DNA of 64,000 bases from the NCBI RefSeq assembly GCF_028128765.1, contig NZ_LBJG01000024.1:620001-684000 (forward strand). Direction: 5' to 3'. The stretch's first letter is position 1, and every line of letters begins with the position of its first letter. This document shows, in pieces, positions 40,985 to 50,333 of the stretch. The notes below the pieces were generated by a model, which was not told where the DNA came from, did not search any database, and saw nothing but the letters and a program-made list of their open reading frames with translations. The translations under genes and the position numbers were made by a program. The stretch comes from Bradyrhizobium sp. CCBAU 51627. Its GTDB lineage: Bacteria > Pseudomonadota > Alphaproteobacteria > Rhizobiales > Xanthobacteraceae.

Positions 40985-42670
40985 ATGAGGCTGACAACAG
41001 CAATCGTAGGACTAGTTCTGACGTCGAGCGCGGCGTTCGCCCAGCAGGCTGAGCCCAACGCTCCCTCGCTTGCCTTGATCAACGGCAAGTTTCTCACATT
41101 GGATGGTCAGTCGACGGTTGCTGAGGCGCTTGCCGTCCGCGACGGAAGGATCTTGGCCGTCGCGGACACGGCGACGATCAAGGCGTTGGCCGGAAATCGC
41201 ACGCGTACAATCGACTTGCAGGGCAAGACTGTCGTTCCCGGACTGATCGACACGCACGCTCATTTCAAGGCTGCCGGTCTGTCCGACTATGTCGTCAACA
41301 TGAGCGGCGCCAAGACTGTCGCGGACGCTCTCGCAAGCATCAAGCAGTTTGTGGCGAAGAAGAAGCCCGGCGAGTGGATTATCGGAAGTGCCTGGCATCC
41401 CCCGTCACAACTCGCGGAAAAGCGCTATCTGACACGCCAGGAAATCGATAGCGTCGCGCCGAACAATCCGGTCTATCTCCGCACCGTTGGCCATTTCTCG
41501 ATGGCCAATTCGATGGCTCTCGAGAGGGCCGGGGTAGCGAAGGACACTCCGAACCCAAGCGGTGGATCGTTCGAGCGTGATGGTGCTGGCGACCTGACGG
41601 GCGTTCTTGTGGAGACGGCGATCGACAAGGTTGAGAAGGCCGTTCCGGAGTGGACAGCGGACGACGAGTTCCGCCAATTCAAGCTCGCAGAAGGAGTTCT
41701 GAACTCGTTCGGGATCACCAGCGCCGTGGAAGGTGCAACGCCGGCCAGGGACATTGCGGCCCTTCAGCGAGTAGCTCAGGCCGGCGAAGCAACGTTGCGG
41801 GTCGGTCTCATGTGGCGACCCGAGCCGCCCGCCGAGAATTCGGCCTGGGAGGCAACTATGCGAGGCAACGGTGCTTCGTCGGGCTTTGGTGATGACTGGC
41901 TGAAGTTCGCCGGGATCAAGATCCTTTACGATGGCGGCATGACGCTCAAGACGGCTCTGATGCGCGACGCCTATCCGGACTCGCATGATGGCTACCACGG
42001 CATCGCCCAGCAATCGCCGGAACGCCTCAAGGAGCTCGTGTCCATTTGCAATCGATACAATTGGCGCGTGGGTGTCCATGTTGTCGGTGACAAGGGCATC
42101 GATCAAGTCCTCGACGCATTCGAGGCGGCCGATAAGGAAAAATCGATCAAAGATCGGCGCTTCGTCCTGATCCATGGAAGCTTGATCTTGCCCGAGCAAA
42201 TGGAGCGCGCGAAGCGCCTCGGTGTCAGGGTCGACTTTCAGAACGTGTTCATGTGGGACAAGGCTGCCACCGTTGAGCGCTTCCTAGGTGCGGCGGTCGC
42301 CAATCGGGCTGTGCCCACGAAAACTCTCATCGAGAAGGTGGGGTTAAACAGCCTCGGCGCAGGCACAGACTTCCCGGTGAACACGATCAATCCCTTCATC
42401 AACATGTACATCATGGTGACCCGCAAGGATCCCACCGGACACGTTTATGGAGCGAACGAAGCCGTCAGCCGCGAGCAGGCGCTGCGCCTCTACACCAGCG
42501 CGGCATCGCACTACATGTTTGAAGAGAACGAGAAGGGGACGATTGAGGTCGGAAAAGTCGCGGATCTGACCGTGTTGTCGGCTGACCTCATGACGGTCCC
42601 CGAGGAGCAGATCAAAGACATCAGAGCCGACCTGACGATTGTCGGCGGCAAGATCGTGTTTCAGCGTTAG
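40985..42670 (+). CDS. Exported amidohydrolase, YtcJ/NfdA-like family
   Basis: A 561-residue amidohydrolase with a clear signal peptide (LTTAIVGLVLTSSAAFAQQ). Family marks: LALINGKFLTLDGQ, LIDTHAHFKAAGL (metal His pair), FAGIKILYDGGMTLKTALMRDAYPD, WRVGVHVVGDKGIDQVLDAFE, LIHGSLILPEQMERAKRLGVRVDFQ and GAGTDFPVNTINPF. It is the exported counterpart of the protein at 36259, with very similar motif sequences. It would release its product in the periplasm, where the LIV-type binding protein of the same operon could capture it. It is the first of nine co-directional genes ending at 51791, all with short gaps. Substrate unknown; an N-acyl or N-formyl compound by family. Confidence 0.84.
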   Translation: MRLTTAIVGLVLTSSAAFAQQAEPNAPSLALINGKFLTLDGQSTVAEALAVRDGRILAVADTATIKALAGNRTRTIDLQGKTVVPGLIDTHAHFKAAGLSDYVVNMSGAKTVADALASIKQFVAKKKPGEWIIGSAWHPPSQLAEKRYLTRQEIDSVAPNNPVYLRTVGHFSMANSMALERAGVAKDTPNPSGGSFERDGAGDLTGVLVETAIDKVEKAVPEWTADDEFRQFKLAEGVLNSFGITSAVEGATPARDIAALQRVAQAGEATLRVGLMWRPEPPAENSAWEATMRGNGASSGFGDDWLKFAGIKILYDGGMTLKTALMRDAYPDSHDGYHGIAQQSPERLKELVSICNRYNWRVGVHVVGDKGIDQVLDAFEAADKEKSIKDRRFVLIHGSLILPEQMERAKRLGVRVDFQNVFMWDKAATVERFLGAAVANRAVPTKTLIEKVGLNSLGAGTDFPVNTINPFINMYIMVTRKDPTGHVYGANEAVSREQALRLYTSAASHYMFEENEKGTIEVGKVADLTVLSADLMTVPEEQIKDIRADLTIVGGKIVFQR

Positions 42671-42727
42671 TCCGCGTCCAGATTGCCCGAGGACGCATCT
42701 CGAAGCCGGAGAGAGGAAATCCAAGTC

Positions 42728-44086
42728 ATGATGAGCCAAGAGCAGAACGACCTCATTACCCGTGTCGGACCAAAGGCGCCCGCAGGAAAGCTGATGCGGA
42801 TGTATTGGCAGCCAGCTGCGCTTGTCGACGAACTCGAGGAGGGACGCCCCATCAAGGCGGTTAAGCTTCTCGGTGAGAACTTCGTTCTCTTCAAGGACGA
42901 AACGGGTCGCTATGGCCTGCTCGATCGCGATTGCCCGCATCGGGGCGCCGATCTTGCGTTTGGTCGGCTCGAGAACGGTGGCCTGCGTTGCGCCTTCCAC
43001 GGGTGGCTGTTCGACACCTCGGGGCAGTGCCTTGAGACGCCCGCCGAGCCCGCAAACTCATCGCTCTGCAAAAACATCAAGCAGCGGTCCTACCCCGTCC
43101 TGGAGAAGGGCGGGATCCTGTGGGCGTATTTGGGTGAAGGCGAGCCGCCGGCGTTTCCGGAGATCGACTGCTTCGCGGCGCCGGGCGAATACACCTTCGC
43201 CTTCAAGGGCCTGATCGAATGCAATTGGCTACAGGCCCTGGAAGTCGGAATCGATCCGGCTCATGCGTCGTTCCTTCACCGGTTCTTCGAGGATGAGGAT
43301 ACATCGGCGGCCTACGGCAAGCAGTTTCGTGGTGCGTCGGCAGATTCGGAAATGCCCATGACGAAAGTCCTGCGCGAGTACGACCGGCCGATCATCAACG
43401 TCGAGCACACCGAATACGGCCTGCGGCTCATCGCCTTGCGAGAGATTGACGAGCAGCGCACCCACGTTCGCGTCACCAACCAGCTGTTCCCGCATGCGTT
43501 CGTCATTCCGATGAGCACGGAGATGACGATTACTCAGTGGCATGTGCCGGTCGATGACGAGAATTGCTATTGGTACGCGATTTTTACCAGCTACGCCGCG
43601 CCCGTCGACAAGGCGAAAATGCGCGCGCAGCGCCTCGAGCTTTATGAGTTGCCGGAATACCGCTCGCGAAAGAACAAGTCGAATGACTACGGCTTCGACC
43701 CGCACGAGCAGGCGACCGAGACTTACACCGGCATGGGCGCGGATATCAACGTCCACGACCAATGGGCCGTCGAGTCGATGGGGGCTATTCAGGACCGGAC
43801 GCGTGAGCATCTCGGGCAATCCGACAAGGCGATCATTCAGTACCGCCGGCTGCTTCGCCAGGAGATCGAGAAGGTGGCTTCCGGGGGCAAGCCGCTGCTG
43901 TTCCTCGACGCTGCCAGCGCGCGCAGCATCCAAGGGCCGGCCACAATGGACGGCATCGGTCCGACGAAGGGCTGGGAAACCTACTGGATGGAAGTGGACG
44001 TCAAGCGTCGTCGGGGCGCTCCCTGGGCCGCGCCGGTGCCCGCCGAGCTCGCCAAGAAGGTGCCTCACCTGACAGCCGCCGAGTAA
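42728..44086 (+). CDS. Rieske non-heme iron oxygenase, large subunit (phthalate dioxygenase type)
   Basis: A 452-residue terminal oxygenase without a small subunit, as in phthalate-dioxygenase-type enzymes. The Rieske site is C69-x-H71 and C88-x2-H91 (DRDCPHRGADL and RCAFHGWLFD). The mononuclear iron site is suggested by CNWLQALEVGIDPAHASFLH with its two His and the bridging Asp. It has family marks VRVTNQLFPHAFVIPM and QDRTREHLGQSD. It inserts oxygen into an aromatic or amine substrate, probably using the ferredoxin and reductase at 39208-40766. The glutamine-synthetase-like ligase that follows suggests the substrate may be an amine conjugate, but this is inference. GAGAGGAAA lies upstream of ATG 42728. 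Confidence 0.88.
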   Translation: MMSQEQNDLITRVGPKAPAGKLMRMYWQPAALVDELEEGRPIKAVKLLGENFVLFKDETGRYGLLDRDCPHRGADLAFGRLENGGLRCAFHGWLFDTSGQCLETPAEPANSSLCKNIKQRSYPVLEKGGILWAYLGEGEPPAFPEIDCFAAPGEYTFAFKGLIECNWLQALEVGIDPAHASFLHRFFEDEDTSAAYGKQFRGASADSEMPMTKVLREYDRPIINVEHTEYGLRLIALREIDEQRTHVRVTNQLFPHAFVIPMSTEMTITQWHVPVDDENCYWYAIFTSYAAPVDKAKMRAQRLELYELPEYRSRKNKSNDYGFDPHEQATETYTGMGADINVHDQWAVESMGAIQDRTREHLGQSDKAIIQYRRLLRQEIEKVASGGKPLLFLDAASARSIQGPATMDGIGPTKGWETYWMEVDVKRRRGAPWAAPVPAELAKKVPHLTAAE

Positions 44087-44114
44087 CCCGGGCCGGCCCA
44101 GCTCAGCAAAGGAG

Positions 44115-45563
44115 ATGTCGTTGAGTTTCGTCGAAAAGCACGGTCTCTGGTCGGCCGAACAGAAAGAGGCTGCCATCCGCATGCGGCGGATGGCGGAGGA
44201 GCAGGAGTTGCATACGATCCGGCTCTCCTTTCCGGACCAGCACGGCATTTTGCGCGGCAAGGCGCTGGTCGCTTCCGAGGCGCTCTCGTCGATCGAGAGC
44301 GGCTGCTCGATAACGACGACATTGCTCGCGAAAGATACCTCTCACCGCACGGTGTTTCCCGTCTTCACCGCCGGCGGCGGGTTTGGGATGAACGAAATGC
44401 AGGGGGGAGGCGACGTCATGATGGTCGCCGATCCCACCACCTTCAAGGTTCTTCCCTGGGCACCAAAAACAGGGTGGGTGCTTTGCGATCTCTACTTCTC
44501 AGACGGACGACCCGTGCCCTTTGCCTCCAGGGGCTTGTACCAATCCGTGCTGGGGCAGCTCAAAGACCGGGGCTATGATTTCAAAGCGGGCCTCGAGGTC
44601 GAATGCCACATCTTCAAAGTCGAGAATGCCCGACTGGCGCCTTGGGACGCCGGCAGTCCCGGCGAACCGGGTGAGCCTCCGGAGGTCAGCCTGCTTTCGC
44701 AGGGCTATCAGTACCTGACGGAGCAACGTTATGACCAGATGGAGCCTGCGCTCGAGCTGATCAGGCAAAACATCGTGGCGCTGGGCTTGCCGCTTCGGTC
44801 GATCGAGGTGGAATACGGGCCGAGCCAGTGCGAGTTCGTGTTTCAGCCCACCGTCGGCATTGAGCCGGCGGACACCATGGTGCTGTTTCGTACGGCAGTG
44901 AAGCAGATCTGCAACCGCCATGGCTATCACGCGACCTTCATGTGCCGGCCGCGGATACCGAATGTGATGTCATCGGGGTGGCACCTTCACCAATCGCTGG
45001 TCTCCCGAAAAGACTGCGTCAACGCGTTCATGACGAGCGAGCCGGCCGGTCTGTCGAAACTCGGCAAGCACTATATGGCTGGGCTGCTGGAGCATGCCAG
45101 GGCATCCGCGGTCTTCTCGACGCCGACGATCAATGGCTACAAGCGCTACCGTTCCTATTCGCTGGCTCCGGACCGGGCGATCTGGGGACGCGACAACAGG
45201 GGCGTCATGATCCGCGTGCTCGGCGGTCCCGACGATAAGGCCACTCGGCTCGAAAATAGGATCGGCGAGCCGGCCGCAAACCCTTATCTCTACATGGCGT
45301 CCCAGATTTTGGCCGGTCTCAACGGCATTGATCGGCAACTCGATCCCGGTGCGTCCGCGGACACCCCATATGAGACCAAGGCAAACCTCCTACCGACCTC
45401 CTTGCGCGAGGCGGTGTTCGCGTTGCGTGATGACCCCTTCTTCCGCGAGGCTCTCGGAGAGAAATTCGTCGACTACTACGTTTTCATCAAGAACGCGGAA
45501 ATCGAGCGCTTCCAATCGACGGTCACCGAGTGGGAGCAGCGAGAATATTTCGAAATGTTCTGA
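44115..45563 (+). CDS. Glutamine-synthetase-like ligase (gamma-glutamylation type)
   Basis: About 482 residues with the glutamine synthetase fold. The N-terminal beta-grasp part has IRLSFPDQHGILRGKAL and the catalytic part GLEVECHIFKV (metal Glu), SIEVEYGPSQCEFVF, SGWHLHQSL (His and ATP site), NGYKRYRSYSLAPDRAIWGRDNRGVMIRV and RLENRIGEPAANPYLYMA. True nitrogen-assimilating enzymes differ, and there is no visible adenylylation-site context. Relatives ligate glutamate to amines, as in aniline (TdnQ/AtdA1), isopropylamine or putrescine pathways. Placement directly after a Rieske oxygenase recalls aniline degradation gene order. ATG 44115 has GGAG immediately upstream; TTG 44121 would give better spacing. 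Confidence 0.84.
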   Translation: MSLSFVEKHGLWSAEQKEAAIRMRRMAEEQELHTIRLSFPDQHGILRGKALVASEALSSIESGCSITTTLLAKDTSHRTVFPVFTAGGGFGMNEMQGGGDVMMVADPTTFKVLPWAPKTGWVLCDLYFSDGRPVPFASRGLYQSVLGQLKDRGYDFKAGLEVECHIFKVENARLAPWDAGSPGEPGEPPEVSLLSQGYQYLTEQRYDQMEPALELIRQNIVALGLPLRSIEVEYGPSQCEFVFQPTVGIEPADTMVLFRTAVKQICNRHGYHATFMCRPRIPNVMSSGWHLHQSLVSRKDCVNAFMTSEPAGLSKLGKHYMAGLLEHARASAVFSTPTINGYKRYRSYSLAPDRAIWGRDNRGVMIRVLGGPDDKATRLENRIGEPAANPYLYMASQILAGLNGIDRQLDPGASADTPYETKANLLPTSLREAVFALRDDPFFREALGEKFVDYYVFIKNAEIERFQSTVTEWEQREYFEMF

Positions 45564-45595
45564 AACAGCATCACCGAAGCGGGAGATAGAGAGAC

Positions 45596-46771
45596 ATGAG
45601 TTTGAGGTTTGGACTTGCTGGGGCCGTCGCGATTGCTACTGCCTGGATGTCGCCGGCGCAGAGCGACACGATCAAGGTGGGGATCATCGGCACCATGTCC
45701 GGTCCGTATGCGTTGTTCGGCCAGAACTTCAAGTACGGCATTGACACCTGGGTGGCCAAGCATGGATCGAAAGTCGGCGATCATCAGATCGAGTTCGTCT
45801 ATCGCGACGAAGAATCGCCGAACCCCGCCAAGTCGAAATCATTGGCGCAGGAGTTGATCGTCAAGGAGAAGGTTCAATACATCGCGGGGCTGTACTTCAC
45901 TCCCGACGCCCTGGCCGTCGCTCCGCTTCTCGAGGAAGCGAAGGTGCCTATGATCGTCATGAACGCCGCTACGTCCGCGATCGTCGAGAAGAGCCCCTAC
46001 ATTGTACGGACGTCCTTTACGATGTGGCAGAACACGGTCCCCGCGGCAAAAGTGGCGAAGGCCAAGGGGGCCAAGAAGGTGGCGATCGCCGTAAGCGATT
46101 ACGGCCCCGGCATCGATGCTGAAGCAGCCTTCAAAAAGACGTTCGAGGCAGATGGAGGCACCATCGCCCAATCGATCAGGATGCCGCTCAATACGACCGA
46201 CTTCGGCCCAATCATGCAAAGGATCAAGGATTCCGGCGCAGACATGATCTTCACGTTCTTGCCGGCCGGTCCGCCAACCCTGGGGTTCGTCAAGGCCTAT
46301 ATCGACAACGGACTGAAGGCGTCTGGGGTGAAGTTGTTGTCCACGGGTGATGTCGTGACCGAGCCCGATCTTCCGAATATTGGTGACAGCGGCGAAGGCA
46401 TCTTGTCGACTTACCACTACGCGGTCTCGCACGACTCTCCAGAGAACAAAACCTTCCTGGCCGATATGATCAAGGCTGGCGCCAAGCCTGACGAAATCAC
46501 CATGGCGTCGGTCGCGGCCTATGACGGTGCTCGGCTCATTTACAAGATGGTTGAGGCCACGAACGGTCAGAAGGATCCGGACAAAGCCCTTGCGGCCGTG
46601 AAGGGCATAAAATGGGTCAGCCCGCGCGGACCCGTGTCGATCGACCCGGATACCCGACATATTCGTCAGAACGTTTATCTGCGCGAAGTCGTGAAGCAGG
46701 ACGGGAAGCTCCTCAACAAGGAACTGCAAACGTTCGATGCGCAGCCGGACTGGGGCCTGGCGAAGAACTAG
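45596..46771 (+). CDS. LIV-type ABC transporter substrate-binding protein
   Basis: A 391-residue periplasmic binding protein with a short signal peptide (LAGAVAIATAWMSPAQS). The mature start is TIKVGIIGTMSGPYALFGQNFKYGID, followed by YIAGLYFTPDALAVAPLL, VMNAATSAIVEKSPYIVRTSFT and VAIAVSDYGPGIDAEAAF. It belongs to the importer whose membrane and ATPase genes lie downstream at 48458-51791, with an amidohydrolase gene in between. It probably brings the substrate of the Rieske/ligase/amidohydrolase pathway, or the product of the exported amidohydrolase, to the cell. Confidence 0.9.
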   Translation: MSLRFGLAGAVAIATAWMSPAQSDTIKVGIIGTMSGPYALFGQNFKYGIDTWVAKHGSKVGDHQIEFVYRDEESPNPAKSKSLAQELIVKEKVQYIAGLYFTPDALAVAPLLEEAKVPMIVMNAATSAIVEKSPYIVRTSFTMWQNTVPAAKVAKAKGAKKVAIAVSDYGPGIDAEAAFKKTFEADGGTIAQSIRMPLNTTDFGPIMQRIKDSGADMIFTFLPAGPPTLGFVKAYIDNGLKASGVKLLSTGDVVTEPDLPNIGDSGEGILSTYHYAVSHDSPENKTFLADMIKAGAKPDEITMASVAAYDGARLIYKMVEATNGQKDPDKALAAVKGIKWVSPRGPVSIDPDTRHIRQNVYLREVVKQDGKLLNKELQTFDAQPDWGLAKN

Positions 46772-46835
46772 AGCGGATTGCTCGCGAAGTAAATCTCGCG
46801 AGCAATCTCTTCATCGTGTCGGAGAAGGGCCCAGA

Positions 46836-48458
46836 ATGAGTGGTCGGTCGCAGTCTATTCGCTTCGTCAACGGTCGCATCTATCGCGATGCCAGCGACCG
46901 GATTCCAGCCGATACGCTGGTGATGCAAAATGGCGCCATTCATTTTGTCGGCGCTCAGGACGAGGCCCCCTGCGCAGACGTCACCGTCGAACTGCGCGGA
47001 GCAACTGTGATACCCGGCTTGACGGACGCACACATCCATCTGTTCGGGATCGCTGCCGAGCGGCTCCAGATCGCTCTCGATCCGGCCTCGGTGAAATCGC
47101 ATGCCAAGCTGCTCGAGAGCGTTTCGTCGGCAGCGCGCCGCGGCTCGAATGGGCAGTGGATCCGGGGTGTTGGGTTTGACGAGAACGGTCTTCCGGAGCA
47201 TCGCTATCCGACCCGCGATGAGCTCGACGTTGCTGCTCCCGAGAACCCGGTCGTGATCCGCAGATTTTGCGGTCACACGGCGATCATCAACAGCGCCGCC
47301 ATGCGAGCACTGGATATAGAGGAGGGCGCACCGGACCCGATCGGCGGTTCGTTCGGTCGCGATGCGAAAGGGCGGCTGGACGGCGTCGTCAAGGAAAGTG
47401 CCGCGGACGCTGTATTTCGAAGAATGCCGAACGTGGAGCGGGCCTTGGTCGCCAACTCACTTCGGACGACCATCGCTGACGCAATGAAGCTTGGGCTGAC
47501 GGCGGCCGTCGAGGCAGCCGTCGGCTTCACCAGCGGCTTCGACGAGGAGCATGCAACCTGGGAGCTGCTCCGATCCGACAAGACGCTGATGCGTCTCGGT
47601 TTCATGTATCGGCTGGATCCAAAGGAGGCCATGGCGCGCAAGCTCGTGCCACACCGCAGTCCCGACTGGCAAACCAGCACTTTGAAATTCTTCGCAGATG
47701 GCATCGTTGGTGCTCGTACGGCTGCCGTCAGCGTTCCATATCACGATGCCGCCGGCACAGGCTTCTTCGTGCGCGACGAGGACGATCTCGAGCAGGTGAT
47801 CGTCGAGGCGCATCTCGATGGGTGGCAAGTGGCCGTTCATGCCGTCGGCGATCGGGCGATCTCGCGGGTCATCGGAGCCTATGAGCGTGCCCAGAGGGTC
47901 AAGCCCTGGCCTGAGGCGCGTCATCGTATAGAACACTACACCTGTCCGCCGGAAGGCGGGTTAGCGCGAATGAAGAATGTTGGAGCGATCGTGGTTTCGC
48001 AACCGAGTTTTCTTTCGGTGATGCATCGCTCGACCTTCCAAGCGTTCGGTCCGTGGGCCGTGACCAGATACCCGGCTCGGTCGGTCCTGGAGGCGGGAGT
48101 TCCCTACGTCTCCAGCTCAGACTGTCCGACCGGCGACTTTTCCCCTTGGGTCGGGATGGCGAATGCCTTGGATCGAGGTGCCGCGATGGGCAAGCCAATG
48201 GGTGCGGACGAGGCCCTCTCGCGCAGCCAGACGATCGCGAGCTACACGCAGGGCGGCGCGTATGTGATGCGACAGGAGAGCTGGCGGGGCACTCTCCGCG
48301 CCGGCTGCGCCGCGGACCTGATCGCCTTGGACCAGGACCCGTTCGACTCGTCCGTCGACCTGCGGTCGGTCAAGACCTTGATGACGGTAGTCCGCGGGAC
48401 CATTCAGCATGACGTGTTGGGATCGCAACATTTCAAAGCTGCAGAAGTATTCAACTAA
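46836..48458 (+). CDS. Amidohydrolase, YtcJ/NfdA-like family
   Basis: A 540-residue cytoplasmic YtcJ-type amidohydrolase: IRFVNGRIYRDASD, VIPGLTDAHIHLFGIAAERLQ (metal motif), GVGFDENGLPEHRYPTRDELD, IRRFCGHTAIINSAAMR, FADGIVGARTAAVSVPY, WQVAVHAVGDRAIS, HRIEHYTCPP and VSSSDCPTGDFSPW. It is a paralogue of the protein at 34395. ATG 46836 agrees with the start of family similarity. Its stop overlaps the next start (TAATG), coupling it to the LivH gene. It is the fourth enzyme of this family in the window and the third under IclR-type operators. Confidence 0.83.
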   Translation: MSGRSQSIRFVNGRIYRDASDRIPADTLVMQNGAIHFVGAQDEAPCADVTVELRGATVIPGLTDAHIHLFGIAAERLQIALDPASVKSHAKLLESVSSAARRGSNGQWIRGVGFDENGLPEHRYPTRDELDVAAPENPVVIRRFCGHTAIINSAAMRALDIEEGAPDPIGGSFGRDAKGRLDGVVKESAADAVFRRMPNVERALVANSLRTTIADAMKLGLTAAVEAAVGFTSGFDEEHATWELLRSDKTLMRLGFMYRLDPKEAMARKLVPHRSPDWQTSTLKFFADGIVGARTAAVSVPYHDAAGTGFFVRDEDDLEQVIVEAHLDGWQVAVHAVGDRAISRVIGAYERAQRVKPWPEARHRIEHYTCPPEGGLARMKNVGAIVVSQPSFLSVMHRSTFQAFGPWAVTRYPARSVLEAGVPYVSSSDCPTGDFSPWVGMANALDRGAAMGKPMGADEALSRSQTIASYTQGGAYVMRQESWRGTLRAGCAADLIALDQDPFDSSVDLRSVKTLMTVVRGTIQHDVLGSQHFKAAEVFN

Positions 48459-49327
48459 TGGCGTGGACGGGTCTCAGCATCGGGCTAGATGCCCTTTCGT
48501 ACGGCATGGTGCTCTTCATCATCTCCATCGGGCTGTCCATCATGATGGGCCTGATGAGGGTAGTGAACCTTGCTCATGGCGCGTTTGCGATGATCGGGGG
48601 ATATCTCGCGTCTTTCGCGCTCAAGAACGCAGGAGTTGGATATCCGCTCGCGATTGTCCTGACAGTCCTGGGCACCATCGCGATCGCCTTTCCACTTGAG
48701 TTTCTTCTCTACCGCCGGATTTATCGCAAGTCCGATGAGCTGACCCAGATTTTGCTCACAATCGGAATTGCGTTCGTCATCATCGGCGTTGCCAACTACG
48801 TTCTTGGTCCGACAACCAAACCCATTCCGCTGCCTCCACTGCTGAGCGGTCCCGTCGACCTTGGCTTCCGAATGATCCCAGCTCATAGGATTTTCGTGGT
48901 GATTTGCGGAGTGTGCACAGCAGGCTTGCTCTGGCTGCTGATCGACCGCACCGAGTTCGGGATCCGGCTGCGTGCCGCGGTCGACAACGGTGATATGGCC
49001 GAGTCGCTCGGAATCAAGACGCAGATCCTTTTTTCCGCGACATTCGCGCTTGCGGTCGGCTTGGCGGCGTTCGGGGGTGTGGTGGGCGCCGAGCTCTTGC
49101 CCGTCGAACCATTTTACGCGCTCAGATATATGGTGACTTTCCTTGTCGTCGTCTCGGTCGGCGGGGCAGGATCGATACCAGGCGCCGTGGCGGCATCGAT
49201 ATTGCTTGGCCTTGCAGACACGACCGGCAAATACCTGGCGCCCGAATATGGTGAGTTCTTCTTCTATCTTGCGGTCATCCTGGTCGTGTTTCTGTTCCCG
49301 AACGGCCTTTTGGGCAGGAGACACTGA
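48458..49327 (+). CDS. LIV-type ABC transporter permease (LivH family)
   Basis: A 289-residue permease with the LivH start GLDALSYGMVLFIISIGLSIMMGLMRVVNLAHGAFAMIGGYLA. It has eight hydrophobic segments, EAA-like loop FGIRLRAAVDNGDMAESLGIKT and the late VVGAELLPVEPFYALRYMVTFLVVVSVGGAGSIPGAV. It begins on the last base of the preceding stop codon and ends one base before the LivM start codon. It forms the channel with LivM. Confidence 0.92.
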   Translation: MAWTGLSIGLDALSYGMVLFIISIGLSIMMGLMRVVNLAHGAFAMIGGYLASFALKNAGVGYPLAIVLTVLGTIAIAFPLEFLLYRRIYRKSDELTQILLTIGIAFVIIGVANYVLGPTTKPIPLPPLLSGPVDLGFRMIPAHRIFVVICGVCTAGLLWLLIDRTEFGIRLRAAVDNGDMAESLGIKTQILFSATFALAVGLAAFGGVVGAELLPVEPFYALRYMVTFLVVVSVGGAGSIPGAVAASILLGLADTTGKYLAPEYGEFFFYLAVILVVFLFPNGLLGRRH

Positions 49328-49328
49328 C

Positions 49329-50333
49329 GTGACCGATCGAACCATGGTCGATGGCATGAGCGCGCCTCGTTTAACCCTCCCGCTCGAGCTGCGCGCTGTC
49401 GCAATCACGCTGGCGCTCGGAGCGCTCGGGTACGCGTTATTTCCGGACGACCTCGCGTTTCTGACGCGACTGATCAGCATCGCACTTCTGGTGCTGTCGC
49501 TCGATCTGGTCACGGGATATTGCGGTGTCGCCAGCCTTGGACATGCGGCGATCTACGGTGTGAGCGCCTACGTCGTGGGTAACGCCTGCCTTGCCGGACA
49601 TTCCGACCCCCTGCTGCTGTTGCTCGTGGGGGCAGTGGCCGGTGCCGTGATGGGGCTGGTCTCAGGGGCCCTTGTCACGAGGTTCAAGGGCCTCCCCCAG
49701 CTCGTGCTGTCCATTGCCGTCGGACAGCTCGTTGCAGCATTGGCCAACAAACTGTCCACCCTCACCGGTGGAAGCGACGGATTGTCCGGCATATCGCCAG
49801 GACGGATATTCGGTATCTATGCATTCGATATGTACGGCCGCACCGGCTACGTATTTTCGGTTGCGGTTCTGTTGATCGTTTTCGTGGTGCTGCTTAGAAT
49901 CGTGCGCTCGCCTTTCGGCCTGCTTTGCCAGGCGATCAAGGATGATGGCCTTCGGGCACGCATGATCGGCGCGCGCGTTTATCCTCGGCTCGTGCTGATG
50001 TATGGCGTGTCGGGCGTTGTTGGCGGAATCGGCGGGGCTCTCAACGCCATCAACACGGGCGTCGTGGGGCTGGATAGCGTCGGCTTTGAACGCTCGGCTG
50101 AAGCTCTTGTCATGCTCGTCCTGGGGGGCGCCGGAAGTCTCTGGGGAGCGCTGATCGGATCCATCGTCTTCCAAGTGTTTGAGCACTATGTGTCGGCTGC
50201 GAATCCATTTCACTGGATGACGATGGTCGGTGCTTTGCTGATCGCGGTCGTGTTGTTCGCTCCGAAGGGCCTGGTGTCCCTGGGGGGCTTGCTTGCCGGT
50301 CGCACCGCCTCGGTGCTGCGGAGGCGCCCGTGA
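49329..50333 (+). CDS. LIV-type ABC transporter permease (LivM family)
   Basis: About 334 residues with LivM marks: LVTGYCGVASLGHAAIYGVSAYV, GALVTRFKGLPQLVLSIAVGQL, STLTGGSDGLSGI, FGLLCQAIKDDGLRARMIGARV and MLVLGGAGSLWGALIGS. GTG 49329 is preferred over ATG 49344 because AGGAG lies 8 bases upstream. Unlike the transporter at 13301, here the permease and ATPase are separate genes. Its last bases overlap the LivG start. Confidence 0.92.
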   Translation: MTDRTMVDGMSAPRLTLPLELRAVAITLALGALGYALFPDDLAFLTRLISIALLVLSLDLVTGYCGVASLGHAAIYGVSAYVVGNACLAGHSDPLLLLLVGAVAGAVMGLVSGALVTRFKGLPQLVLSIAVGQLVAALANKLSTLTGGSDGLSGISPGRIFGIYAFDMYGRTGYVFSVAVLLIVFVVLLRIVRSPFGLLCQAIKDDGLRARMIGARVYPRLVLMYGVSGVVGGIGGALNAINTGVVGLDSVGFERSAEALVMLVLGGAGSLWGALIGSIVFQVFEHYVSAANPFHWMTMVGALLIAVVLFAPKGLVSLGGLLAGRTASVLRRRP

